Origin: Clostridium beijerinckii
Lineage (GTDB): Bacteria; Bacillota; Clostridia; Clostridiales; Clostridiaceae
Length of the DNA stretch: 64,000 nt
Assembly: GCF_036699995.1 (NCBI RefSeq)
Contig: NZ_CP144906.1
Location: forward strand, 204,501 to 268,500
Direction: 5' to 3'
Shown here: positions 18,139 to 26,908 of the stretch, one piece after another
Layout: each line of letters opens with the position of its first letter
How positions within the stretch are numbered: the stretch's first letter is position 1
Program-made: the position numbers and the translations under genes
Notes under the pieces: generated by a model
The model's database searches: none
What the model saw: only the letters and a program-made list of their open reading frames with translations
What the model was told of the DNA's origin: nothing

Positions 18139-19173
18139 ATGACTATAAATAAAAAACCTCTTTTTAATGAATTGGGAGATAGAGAAATCAGTAAAAAGAG
18201 AATTATAAACGGGAATACTACAAACTTAAATGATTTTAATAATATGAAATATAGCTGGGTCTCAGACTGGTATAGGCAAGGAATGAATAATTTCTGGATA
18301 CCGGAGGAAGTAAATCTTTCACAAGATTTAAAGGATTATCAAAACCTATTAGAAGAAGAAAGAATTGCATATGATAAGATATTGTCATTTTTAATATTTC
18401 TAGATTCTATACAAACAGCAAACTTAAGTAATATAAATAATTATATTACAGCAAGTGAGATAAATCTTTGTTTAACAATTCAAAGTTTTCAAGAAGCAGT
18501 ACATTCGCAAAGCTATAGCTACATGCTTGATAGCATATGTTCTCCTGAAAAAAGGAATGAAATATTATATCAATGGAAAGATGATGAGATACTCTTAAAA
18601 AGAAATAAATTCATAGGAGACTTATACAATGAATTTATAGAGAATCCAACGGAATACAATTTATTAAGAACACTTATGGCTAATTACATATTAGAAGGTA
18701 TATATTTTTATTCTGGATTTATGTTCTTCTATAACCTGGAGAGAAATGGTAAGATGCCAGGATCAGCACAAGAAATTAGGTATATAAATAGGGATGAAAA
18801 TACTCATCTTTGGCTTTTTAGAAATATTATAAAAGAGCTACAAAATGAAAATCCAGAGTTATTTACTGAAGAGGTAAAAAATGAATTAAGAAATATGATG
18901 AAGATTGGTGTAGAACAAGAAATTTTATGGGGACATTATGTTATAGGAGATAAGATACAAGGAATAAATAAGCAACTAATTGAAAATTATATTAAATATT
19001 TAGGAAATAAAAGGTTGAAAGAAATAAATTTATCTCCATTATTCAAAGAACAAGATAAGAACCCAGCTTCATGGGTAGATACTCTATCAAATGCAAATTC
19101 TGTTAAAACTGATTTCTTTGAAGCAAGGTCTACAGCGTATGCAAAAGTGACAACTTTAATTGATGATTTATAA
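18139..19173 (+). CDS. nrdB: Ribonucleoside-diphosphate reductase, class I beta subunit
   Basis: Ferritin-like subunit that holds the dinuclear metal centre and radical. 344 residues. Metal ligands equivalent to E. coli D84, E115, H118, E204, E238 and H241 are D89, E119, H122, E186, E220 and H223; the radical tyrosine is Y126 (EAVHSQSY). So it is a classical tyrosyl-radical beta subunit, not a Phe-substituted class Ic. AGGAGTG precedes the ATG. Works with the alpha subunit encoded upstream; no nrdI or nrdH flavodoxin/redoxin gene is adjacent, leaving Ia versus Ib undecided. Confidence 0.92.
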   Translation: MTINKKPLFNELGDREISKKRIINGNTTNLNDFNNMKYSWVSDWYRQGMNNFWIPEEVNLSQDLKDYQNLLEEERIAYDKILSFLIFLDSIQTANLSNINNYITASEINLCLTIQSFQEAVHSQSYSYMLDSICSPEKRNEILYQWKDDEILLKRNKFIGDLYNEFIENPTEYNLLRTLMANYILEGIYFYSGFMFFYNLERNGKMPGSAQEIRYINRDENTHLWLFRNIIKELQNENPELFTEEVKNELRNMMKIGVEQEILWGHYVIGDKIQGINKQLIENYIKYLGNKRLKEINLSPLFKEQDKNPASWVDTLSNANSVKTDFFEARSTAYAKVTTLIDDL

Positions 19174-19296
19174 ATAGATTTATAAAATATAGAAAATAAT
19201 AGGAAATAAGTAGTAATAGATAAATGAGGGAATACTTTTTTTAGTAAAAATCATAAAAAACGATTAAATTTAAGTTAATTTTTTTGTGAATTATGT

Positions 19297-19302
19297 TATA
19301 AT
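19297..19302 (+). promoter_or_regulatory. Probable -10 box of ptsI
   Basis: TATAAT at 19297-19302, about 100 bases before the ptsI start, after a T-rich stretch. The -35 region (GTTAAT, 17 bases upstream) is a poor match. Confidence 0.4.
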
Positions 19303-19404
19303 AGAAAAGGTTTATACTTAAAATAAAACTTGCAAATACACGAATTAATGTAAGAAATACTTACTTAATAAATGAAATTTACAATCAAGGAGGAGTTCCA
19401 TATT

Positions 19405-21024
19405 ATGAAAAAAGGTATTGCTGCTTCTAAAGGATATGCAATAGGAAAAGTATTTTTACAAGAGCATGAGGAAATCATTATAAATGACAGTAAAATTGCA
19501 GATATAGATGCAGAAAAAGCAAAAATGCAAAAAGCATTAGATGATTCTAAAGTACAATTAGAAGCTATTAAGGATAAGGCAGAAAAAGAAATGGGTGCAG
19601 AGAAGGCAGCTGTATTTGAAGCACACATTACATTATTAGATGACCCAGAATTTACTGGAGCAATGATGATGGAAATTGAAAACAATAGTATAAATGGATT
19701 AAAGGCTATTGAGAGTGTTGCTAATACTTTTGTTGCTATATTTGAATCTATGGATAATGAATATATGAGAGAAAGAGCTGCTGATATTAAAGATGTATCT
19801 AAGAGAATATTATCAAATTTTGCAGGTAAGGGCGGAGATTCTTTTGCAATTACTGAAGAAAACACAGTAGTTGTAGCTCACGATTTAACTCCATCTGATA
19901 CAGCAGGATTAGATAGAACTAAGGTTGTTGGATTTATAACTAATATAGGTGGAAGAACTTCACATGCAGCTATAATGGCTAGAACTTTAGAAATTCCAGC
20001 AGTACTTGGATTAGGTGATATAACTACAGCTGTTAAAACAGGAGATGCAGTTATAGTTGATGGAATAACAGGAGATGTTATTATAAATCCATCAGAAGAA
20101 GTTTTAGCAGAATATAGAGAGAAAAAAGCAAAATTCCAAGCAGAACAAGAAGAATTAAAGAAATTAATAGATGTTAAAACAACTACTAAATCAGGTAGAA
20201 GAATAGAAGTTTGCGGAAACATTGGTAAACCAGAGGATGTACTAGGTGTTTTAGCAAATGGTGGAGACGGTGTAGGATTATTCAGAACAGAGTTCTTATA
20301 TATGGATAGAGATAGTGCTCCAACAGAAGATGAACAATATGAATCATATAAATTCGTTCTTGAAAAAATGGAAGGTAAACAAGTTGTTATAAGAACTTTA
20401 GATATCGGAGGAGATAAAACGCTTCCATATTTACCATTACCAGAAGAAATGAATCCATTCTTAGGATATAGAGCAATAAGACTTTGTTTAGACAGAAAAG
20501 ACATATTTAAAGTTCAGTTAAGAGCATTACTTAGAGCTTCTATATATGGAAATCTTGCAGTTATGTTCCCAATGATTTCTGGGTTAGAAGAATTTGAGCA
20601 AGCAAAAGAAGTTGTTGAAGAATGTAAAGCAGAATTAAAGGCTGAAGGAAAAGAATATTCAGAAAAGATCCAATGGGGTATAATGGTTGAAATTCCAGCA
20701 GCAGCAGTTTATGCAGATGAATTAGCTAAGCATGTTGATTTCTTCTCAATAGGAACTAATGACTTAATTCAATACACATTAGCAGCTGATAGAATGAGCG
20801 AAAAAGTTTCATATCTTTATAATCCAATGCATCCAGCAGTATTAAGATTAATAAAGATGACTATTGATGGAGCTCATAAACACGGTAAGTGGGTTGGAAT
20901 GTGTGGAGAAATGGCTGGAGATGAAGCAGCTATCCCAACATTAGTTGAATATGGATTAGATGAATTCTCAATGAGTGCTACATCAATCTTAAATGCTAAA
21001 AAAATAATGTTAGAACAAGAATAA
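19405..21024 (+). CDS. ptsI: PTS enzyme I (phosphoenolpyruvate-protein phosphotransferase)
   Basis: First phosphotransfer protein of the sugar PTS: takes phosphate from PEP and passes it to HPr in the cytosol. 539 residues from ATG 19405, which follows AAGGAGGAG. The phosphorylated His is in GGRTSHAAIMARTLEIPA; PEP-binding motifs (GLFRTEFLYMDRD, FFSIGTNDLIQYTLA) and the C-terminal Cys region GMCGEMAGD are intact. The gene is alone, with no ptsH beside it, which is common in clostridia. It would serve the mannitol PTS gene at the window's end among others. Confidence 0.97.
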   Translation: MKKGIAASKGYAIGKVFLQEHEEIIINDSKIADIDAEKAKMQKALDDSKVQLEAIKDKAEKEMGAEKAAVFEAHITLLDDPEFTGAMMMEIENNSINGLKAIESVANTFVAIFESMDNEYMRERAADIKDVSKRILSNFAGKGGDSFAITEENTVVVAHDLTPSDTAGLDRTKVVGFITNIGGRTSHAAIMARTLEIPAVLGLGDITTAVKTGDAVIVDGITGDVIINPSEEVLAEYREKKAKFQAEQEELKKLIDVKTTTKSGRRIEVCGNIGKPEDVLGVLANGGDGVGLFRTEFLYMDRDSAPTEDEQYESYKFVLEKMEGKQVVIRTLDIGGDKTLPYLPLPEEMNPFLGYRAIRLCLDRKDIFKVQLRALLRASIYGNLAVMFPMISGLEEFEQAKEVVEECKAELKAEGKEYSEKIQWGIMVEIPAAAVYADELAKHVDFFSIGTNDLIQYTLAADRMSEKVSYLYNPMHPAVLRLIKMTIDGAHKHGKWVGMCGEMAGDEAAIPTLVEYGLDEFSMSATSILNAKKIMLEQE

Positions 21025-21050
21025 TATATAATATATCGTTTATGTAATTA

Positions 21051-21090
21051 AGGCTATCTCAAAATTAATTGAGGTAGCTTTAATTTTTAT
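21051..21090 (+). terminator. Terminator after ptsI
   Basis: GGCTATCTCAA (21052-21062) pairs with TTGAGGTAGCT (21069-21079, two G-U pairs), followed by TTAATTTTTA. Confidence 0.85.
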
Positions 21091-21175
21091 ATTTAATTAT
21101 TATAATTGAGTGCGATATAATAGATATTATGAACTAGTAAAACATATTGCATTAAGAATTACAAAGGGGAATTTT

Positions 21176-22441
21176 ATGAATAAGAAGGTTAAAAGGGCTC
21201 ATGATAAAGCTATGAGTTACTATGAGATGGGACAAATAGATAAAGCTTTAGAAATATGTGAAGATATATTATTAGAAGGGTTGGATAACCCAAATGTATT
21301 AAACTTTAAAGGGCTTTTATTATATCAAAAGGGTAATTTAGACGAAGCAGTTACAGCATGGAAAATGAATAGTGATTTAAATAATGATAGTAGTTCAAAA
21401 AGTTACATAAATGATTCAATTTTAGATAGAAAGAGATTAGAGTTATATAGGCAGGGTGAACAGGCATTAAAGCAGTTAAAGATCGATAAAGCATTAAATA
21501 TATTTATGAGATGTGCAGAAAGTGATTTTAATTCTATTAAGGTGAATACTGGAATTGCTATGTGCTATCAGAAGAAAGGTGATTTCTACAGAGCAAGAGA
21601 ATATGCAGAGAAAGCACTAAATGTCGATAAAAATGCAATTACAGCGAAAAATATTGAGAAGGAATTGAAAGACAGTGGAACATTTATAGAAGAAAGAAGC
21701 TCATCAAAGGGTTTAATTGGAATAATAATTATGGTTATAGTGGCTGCTATTGTAGTGGGTGGATATACAGTTATATCAAAATATAAAAGTTTAAATAATA
21801 CCGTTGAAGAAACAACGAAAGATGAAAGTGATATTAATAAAGAAGCTGATACATATGAGGTAAAGGATAATACAGAATCTGCTCCAGAGACATTAAAAGA
21901 AGAAGTAAAAGATGAACATAATAATATTAACTTTAATAAAGATAAGATGATAGCATTAATAAATAACAATGATTTAGATGGTATATATGAACAAATAAAG
22001 GATATTAAACAGGAATCTATAAATAGTGATGATCAAGAAGTATATAAGCAAGCTGTTGATTTAATAAAAGATCAAGGGGTTTCAAGCTTTTATGAAAATG
22101 GATTAAAGAGTTTTAATGAAAATAAATATTCAGATGCTAAAGTTTTTTTAGATAAAGCGTATGCATACTGTGAAGGGAATAGTTTAAAAGAACATATATT
22201 ATTTTATAGAGCAAGCAGCTCTTCAAAGCTATCTGACAACTCTGCAGCTATAAAGCAATATGAGGAATATTATAGTCAGTATCCTAATGGTGTATATGTA
22301 GAGGAAACACTATATGATCTAGCATTATTAAACAGTTCTATAAATAAGGATAAGAGTAAGCAGTATGCAAATATACTAATAAATAATTATCCAGATTCAA
22401 TGTATGCTAATAATAATATAAAAAATATAATTAATGAATAA
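21176..22441 (+). CDS. Membrane protein with TPR domains on both sides of one helix
   Basis: 421 residues from ATG 21176 (AAGGGGA upstream; the longer frame to 21110 has no binding site). Residues 1-170 hold TPR motifs (AHDKAMSYYEMGQIDKALEI, NVLNFKGLLLYQKGNLDEA). One transmembrane segment (GLIGIIIMVIVAAIVVGGYT) follows near residue 180-200, then a Glu/Asp-rich linker and a second helical repeat region with outer-membrane-lipoprotein-like TPRs (YEEYYSQYPNGVYVEETLYD). Likely a scaffold linking cytoplasm and cell surface. No specific family assigned; neighbours (ptsI, iadA) give no clue. Confidence 0.8.
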   Translation: MNKKVKRAHDKAMSYYEMGQIDKALEICEDILLEGLDNPNVLNFKGLLLYQKGNLDEAVTAWKMNSDLNNDSSSKSYINDSILDRKRLELYRQGEQALKQLKIDKALNIFMRCAESDFNSIKVNTGIAMCYQKKGDFYRAREYAEKALNVDKNAITAKNIEKELKDSGTFIEERSSSKGLIGIIIMVIVAAIVVGGYTVISKYKSLNNTVEETTKDESDINKEADTYEVKDNTESAPETLKEEVKDEHNNINFNKDKMIALINNNDLDGIYEQIKDIKQESINSDDQEVYKQAVDLIKDQGVSSFYENGLKSFNENKYSDAKVFLDKAYAYCEGNSLKEHILFYRASSSSKLSDNSAAIKQYEEYYSQYPNGVYVEETLYDLALLNSSINKDKSKQYANILINNYPDSMYANNNIKNIINE

Positions 22442-22485
22442 GAAATAAGTTTCAAATTAGAAATTACTTATTCTTCTTAATTTAA
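22438..22485 (+). terminator. Possible terminator after the TPR gene
   Basis: Imperfect hairpin of AAGAAATAAGTTTC with GAAATTACTTATTCTTCTT followed by AATTT. Weak. Confidence 0.45.
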
Positions 22486-22602
22486 AAGCAAATTACTGTC
22501 ATATTAATATATCTATTAGGAAAAGATAATCACATAATCGGCATTTTATTATTAGATGTGATGATTTAGAGTATTTATTTAAAATAAAGGATAGGTGAGA
22601 AT

Positions 22603-23778
22603 ATGATTTCAATAATTAAAGGATGTAACGTGTATGCACCTAAGCACCTTGGAATAAAAGATGTTGTGATAGCCGGGGGCAAAATAGAAGGGATATATGA
22701 AAATCTTAATATTAAAATTGCTCCGATAGATGTTGAGGTTATTGATGGAAGAAATAAATTACTTTTTCCAGGGCTTATAGACGGTCATGTTCACATTATA
22801 GGTGCTGGAGGCGAAGGTGGATATAATACAAGAACTCCTGAAATGCCATTATCTAGCTTGGTTAAGGCGGGAATAACCACAGTTGTAGGATGTATAGGAA
22901 CAGATGGAACATGCAGAAGCATGAAATCATTGATAGCAAAGGCGAAAGCACTAAAACAAGATGGCATGTCTGCATACTGTTTTACTGGTTCATATGAGTT
23001 GCCTGTTAAGACTGTAACAGACTCAATTAAAAGCGATTTAATGTTAATTGAAGAAATAATTGGAATAGGGGAAATAGCTATTTCAGATCATAGAAGTTCT
23101 CAGCAAACCTTTGAAGTATTTGCAAATGCAGTAGCAGAAAGTAGAGTTGGAGGTCTTCTATCAAATAAGTGTGGAATTGTTAACATACATTTAGGTGAAG
23201 GAAACAGGAAATTAAATTATTTATTTGAATTGCTAGATAAGACGGAAATTCCTGAGACTCAGTTATTACCGACTCATATCAATAGAAACGGTAAGCTATT
23301 TAAGGAAGGCTTAGAGTATGTTAGAAAAGGTGGTTTCATTGACTTAACAACCAGCTGCGACCTAGAGAATTTAGGAGAAGGCGAACTTAGAGCTGGTGAA
23401 GGATTAAAAAAATACTTAGATGAAAAATTACCTATAGACCATATAACTTTCACTTCAGATGGAAATGGAAGTATGGAGAAATTCGATAAAGATGGAAAGC
23501 TAGAAGGATATGAAATTTGCTCAGTTTCAACATTATACAGGGAAATTAAATATGCAATTAATGAACAAAATGTGCCAATTGAAGACGCTATTAAAGTAGT
23601 AACATCAAATGTTGCATCAATCATGAAATTTAACAATAAAGGCACAATTGAGTCAGGAAAAGATGCAGATTTAGTGATAGTTGACGAAAAATCTTTAGAT
23701 ATAGAGATGGTTTTTGCAAATGGAAAGAAAATGATGGAGAATGGAGAAGTAATTGTAAAAGGATTTTTTGAAAAGTAA
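22603..23778 (+). CDS. iadA: Beta-aspartyl (isoaspartyl) dipeptidase
   Basis: Amidohydrolase that cleaves isoaspartyl dipeptides arising from damaged proteins. 391 residues. The first metal ligands are H62 and H64 (LIDGHVHIIGAGGEGG), followed by the typical TTVVGCIGTDGTCRS, ISDHRSSQ, HLGEGNRKL, LPTHINR and FTSDGNGSM motifs of IadA. AGGTGAGA precedes the ATG. A hairpin (AATCACAT/ATGTGATGATT, about 22528-22566) lies in the 160-base upstream gap. Monocistronic, with its own terminator. Confidence 0.93.
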   Translation: MISIIKGCNVYAPKHLGIKDVVIAGGKIEGIYENLNIKIAPIDVEVIDGRNKLLFPGLIDGHVHIIGAGGEGGYNTRTPEMPLSSLVKAGITTVVGCIGTDGTCRSMKSLIAKAKALKQDGMSAYCFTGSYELPVKTVTDSIKSDLMLIEEIIGIGEIAISDHRSSQQTFEVFANAVAESRVGGLLSNKCGIVNIHLGEGNRKLNYLFELLDKTEIPETQLLPTHINRNGKLFKEGLEYVRKGGFIDLTTSCDLENLGEGELRAGEGLKKYLDEKLPIDHITFTSDGNGSMEKFDKDGKLEGYEICSVSTLYREIKYAINEQNVPIEDAIKVVTSNVASIMKFNNKGTIESGKDADLVIVDEKSLDIEMVFANGKKMMENGEVIVKGFFEK

Positions 23779-23790
23779 TTGTAATAAGAG

Positions 23791-23832
23791 ATGGGTTATA
23801 TCATTTTTATTTGATATAACCCATTATTTTTA
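23791..23832 (+). terminator. Terminator after iadA
   Basis: ATGGGTTATATCA (23791-23803) pairs perfectly with TGATATAACCCAT (23812-23824), followed by TATTTTTA. It lies between two converging genes and mainly serves the + strand. Confidence 0.9.
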
Positions 23833-23848
23833 AATTAATATATAGAGG

Positions 23849-24454
23849 CTACACTTTTACTTTGAAAAAAGTGTGATGCCCTATAATTTTTTCGTTCACT
23901 TTTTGTGTTTCTTTCATCCAATGACATGTTGCGGTAGCCGGATTATAGAAAAATAAGGCATCATTTGTTGGATCAGCGCCCCTAATCGCATCGTATACTG
24001 CATTATAGCAATCTTGATCTGGATTAGCAGTTATTTTACCATTCTTAACGCATGAAAAGGCATTTTTTTGGAATATAACTTCTCTAATAGTATTTGGAAA
24101 ATGAGGATCAATAGTACGATTTAATACTACAGAAGCTACAGCAACCTTTCCAGCATATGGTTCACCACCACTTTCAGCAGATACAAGTTTTGCCATTAGA
24201 TCTATATCTTCACCCGTTATATATAATTGTTGAGTATCATGTTTGAAAACTTCTAAAACTTCGTTGTTTTTCTCATCAGACTGAGAATTGTTTATATTAG
24301 CACTTAAGTAGTTTACTTTCATTTTTGGATTTTCATAAGTAGTCTTAATTTCACTATGAGATCCAGCTAAATTAGACGCAAATGCTGGATTCATATTAAT
24401 AACGGAAAGATATAGTATTAACGCAGTTACAAAAATACTATATGTCTTTTTCAT
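23849..24454 (-). CDS. SleB/CwlJ-type cell wall hydrolase
   Basis: 201 residues from the ATG whose complement is at 24452-24454; AAGGAGG lies upstream on the - strand. A clear signal peptide (MKKTYSIFVTALILYLSV to AFASN) exports it. The C-terminal Hydrolase_2 domain (from about residue 85) contains the catalytic-Glu region LVSAESGGEPYAGKVAVASV and the ending FFYNPATATCHWM, as in cortex-lytic SleB and CwlJ. There is no peptidoglycan-binding repeat, so it is smaller than SleB; a role in spore germination or vegetative wall turnover is possible. Confidence 0.88.
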   Translation of the reverse strand: MKKTYSIFVTALILYLSVINMNPAFASNLAGSHSEIKTTYENPKMKVNYLSANINNSQSDEKNNEVLEVFKHDTQQLYITGEDIDLMAKLVSAESGGEPYAGKVAVASVVLNRTIDPHFPNTIREVIFQKNAFSCVKNGKITANPDQDCYNAVYDAIRGADPTNDALFFYNPATATCHWMKETQKVNEKIIGHHTFFKVKV

Positions 24455-24695
24455 AAAAAACCTCCTTCGGTATAATGCAACAAATAATATTATTGCCAAA
24501 GAAAGTAATTATATACACTATTTATTCGTATAATCATTTATAGGATTTTATAACGATATAAACTATAATTAATTAATAGTAATAAAAAATTACTATAAAA
24601 ATAATTAAAAAGTAAGAAAATAATAATTCTCTTTATATCTAATAACATAGTATTTGTTGTATAATTTTATTGTGAGAGAAAAAGAGGTGAGAAAT

Positions 24696-25544
24696 TTGCA
24701 AGAACTTTTAACAATGTTAATAAAAAGCTTTTCTAATATATCTATATGGTCCATACTAGATATACTAGTAGTATCCTATATATTTTATAAAGGATATATG
24801 CTAATAAAGGAAACAAGGGCAGAACAATTATTAAAGGGAATAGTATTAATTATAGCACTTATTCCAATCAGTTATTTATTAAAACTAGATATGTTATATT
24901 TTATATTAAATAAGACATTAACCATCGGGGTATTATCTGTAGTTATAATTTTTCAACCAGAGATTAGAAGGGCTTTAGAACATTTGGGAAGAAGTGCTTT
25001 CGATGATCATTATCTTAATAATAGAGAAGATTTTAATACTATGATTAATGAAATTACAATTGCTGTGCAAAACTTAGCAGAAAGCAAAACAGGAGCTCTA
25101 ATTGTAATGGAGCAAAGTACCGGTTTGAATGAATTAATTGGTGCAGGAACAGTATTAGATGCCAAAATCACCTCGAATCTTTTGGAAAATATATTTGTTG
25201 TTAATACTCCTCTACATGATGGAGCAACAATAATAAGAAATAATAGAATTTTAGCATCTGGATGCGTTTTGCCGCTTACTAGTAATAATTCTATAAATAA
25301 GAAATTAGGAACAAGGCATAGGGCAGCGATAGGTTTATCAGAAGTCTCTGATGCACTAGTTATAATCGTATCTGAAGAAACAGGTGTAGTATCGCTAGCG
25401 ATCAACGGAAAAATTACAAGGGGATATGATAAGGATAGATTAAAGCTTATACTAACTAAGGTAGTAGAAAATAGAAACCAAAAAAGAGTTAAAACGGCGG
25501 GAGAGAAGGTGAGGTCATGGATAAAAGTGAAAACGGAACGTTAA
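24696..25544 (+). CDS. cdaA: Diadenylate cyclase CdaA
   Basis: Membrane enzyme making the second messenger c-di-AMP from two ATP. 282 residues from TTG 24696, which follows AGAGGTGAGA; the upstream frame to 24654 has no binding site. Three N-terminal membrane helices (for example ILDILVVSYIFYKGYMLI and GIVLIIALIPISYLL) precede the DAC domain, with the catalytic motifs NTPLHDGATII (DGA) and LGTRHRAAIGLSE (RHR). Overlaps cdaR by 28 bases; glmM, the third member of the usual cdaA-cdaR-glmM cluster, is 11 kb further on. Confidence 0.95.
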   Translation: MQELLTMLIKSFSNISIWSILDILVVSYIFYKGYMLIKETRAEQLLKGIVLIIALIPISYLLKLDMLYFILNKTLTIGVLSVVIIFQPEIRRALEHLGRSAFDDHYLNNREDFNTMINEITIAVQNLAESKTGALIVMEQSTGLNELIGAGTVLDAKITSNLLENIFVVNTPLHDGATIIRNNRILASGCVLPLTSNNSINKKLGTRHRAAIGLSEVSDALVIIVSEETGVVSLAINGKITRGYDKDRLKLILTKVVENRNQKRVKTAGEKVRSWIKVKTER

Positions 25545-26737
25545 TTGTTAAAATTATTTGTTTACTGTTATCAGTGGTTCTGTGGCTATATATCTCGAAT
25601 GTTGAGAACCCACTCAGGACTTATGAATTAAAAGGAATACCAGTAGAATTAACTAATGAGGATTCCCTAGTAGATTCAAAATTCGCAATTGTAAATAAAC
25701 AGCCATTTACGGTGGATTTAAAATTAGAGGGGCCATCAAGTGAAATATTAAAGGTGAAGAAAGAAGATTTTAAGATTGTAGCTGATATGTCGGCTTATGC
25801 ACTTAAAGTAGGAGAAAATACCATACCAGTCCAAATAATGAGTTATCCTGAAAATATAACTATAAAGAATAATGGGATGTTGGGTATAAAAGTTAATCTA
25901 GAGGAATTGACCCAAAAGGAACTTACGATAAGCTCAAAAGTAAAAGTAATGTATAAAGAAAATATTTATGAAAAAGAGCAAAGCATAAATCCAAAGACCG
26001 TAACAATAACAGGGGGTAAAAGTTCTGTAGATAAGGTTACTGAAGCTATTTTGACTGGCGAAGAAAAGGATGTAGATAAAAATAAGCAAGGTGATTATAA
26101 TATACAATTTATAGACTCATTTGGAAATGCAGTTAGCAATATTGAATCTAATATAAAAACTGCAAAGCTATCAATTACTGTTACGAATGGGAAGACCGTG
26201 CCAGTTAATTTAAAGACTACAGGAAATGTACCTCAAGGGTTTGTTTTAGATGGATATGAGTTAAGTAAAAATAATGTAACTGTATTAGGTGATAGTCAGA
26301 TTTTAAATAAGTTGGAATCAATAGATACAGAGGCTGTGGATATGTCATCATTGCAGCCTGATAGTGAAGTCGATGTCAAACTTAACTTACCAGAAGGTAT
26401 TTCGATAGGTGATGGAGATGGATCAATTAAGGCTAAATTTAAATTAAAGAAGGAAGAGAATACAACTAAAAATATAGAATGCAATGTTCAGTACAAGAAT
26501 TTAAGTGATGTATTTTTGGTTACAAATCAAAGTTTAGTATCTAATGTAAAATTATCAGGTACACAAGAAGCATTAGATAAGATAAGTTCACAAAATATAA
26601 GTGTCATACTAGATTTAGCTAATGTAAAAGAAGAAGGGACTTTTGATTATACACCTCAGGCAACACTTGTTAATGCCAATAATGTAACAGTATCAGATGT
26701 TGGAAATGTTAGTGTAACAATAAAGAAGAAGGGATAA
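25517..26737 (+). CDS. cdaR: CdaA regulatory protein CdaR (YbbR domains)
   Basis: 406 residues: an N-terminal membrane anchor (LIVKIICLLLSVVLWLYI) and four YbbR-like repeats facing outside. CdaR binds CdaA and tunes its activity. Each repeat shows the pattern of short beta strands (VELTNEDSLVDSKFAIVNK first, SVILDLANVKEEGTFDYTP last). AAGGTGAGG precedes the ATG within the end of cdaA, so translation is coupled. Ends at a strong terminator. Confidence 0.93.
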   Translation: MDKSENGTLIVKIICLLLSVVLWLYISNVENPLRTYELKGIPVELTNEDSLVDSKFAIVNKQPFTVDLKLEGPSSEILKVKKEDFKIVADMSAYALKVGENTIPVQIMSYPENITIKNNGMLGIKVNLEELTQKELTISSKVKVMYKENIYEKEQSINPKTVTITGGKSSVDKVTEAILTGEEKDVDKNKQGDYNIQFIDSFGNAVSNIESNIKTAKLSITVTNGKTVPVNLKTTGNVPQGFVLDGYELSKNNVTVLGDSQILNKLESIDTEAVDMSSLQPDSEVDVKLNLPEGISIGDGDGSIKAKFKLKKEENTTKNIECNVQYKNLSDVFLVTNQSLVSNVKLSGTQEALDKISSQNISVILDLANVKEEGTFDYTPQATLVNANNVTVSDVGNVSVTIKKKG

Positions 26738-26741
26738 TAAT

Positions 26742-26783
26742 AAAATCACAGTATTAATTAATTTGTTAATACTGTGATTTTTT
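26742..26783 (+). terminator. Terminator after cdaR
   Basis: A perfect 14-bp stem (AATCACAGTATTAA at 26744-26757 with 26766-26779) followed by TTTT. Confidence 0.95.
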
Positions 26784-26908
26784 ATGATATAATTTCTTTG
26801 AATTAGTTTGGAGTAAGGTAGGATGGGAAATAATAAATAAGATATGAAATTTGATTGAATAGATATATAATTATAGATTGTTTGTTGAAAGGATATGGTG
26901 AGAAGTCT

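Noticed and set aside
19365..20504. Long open frames on the - strand opposite ptsI (166 and 208 codons)
   Set aside because: They have Ser/Ile/Leu-biased composition typical of antisense to a gene with purine-rich codons, no ribosome binding site, and no family likeness.
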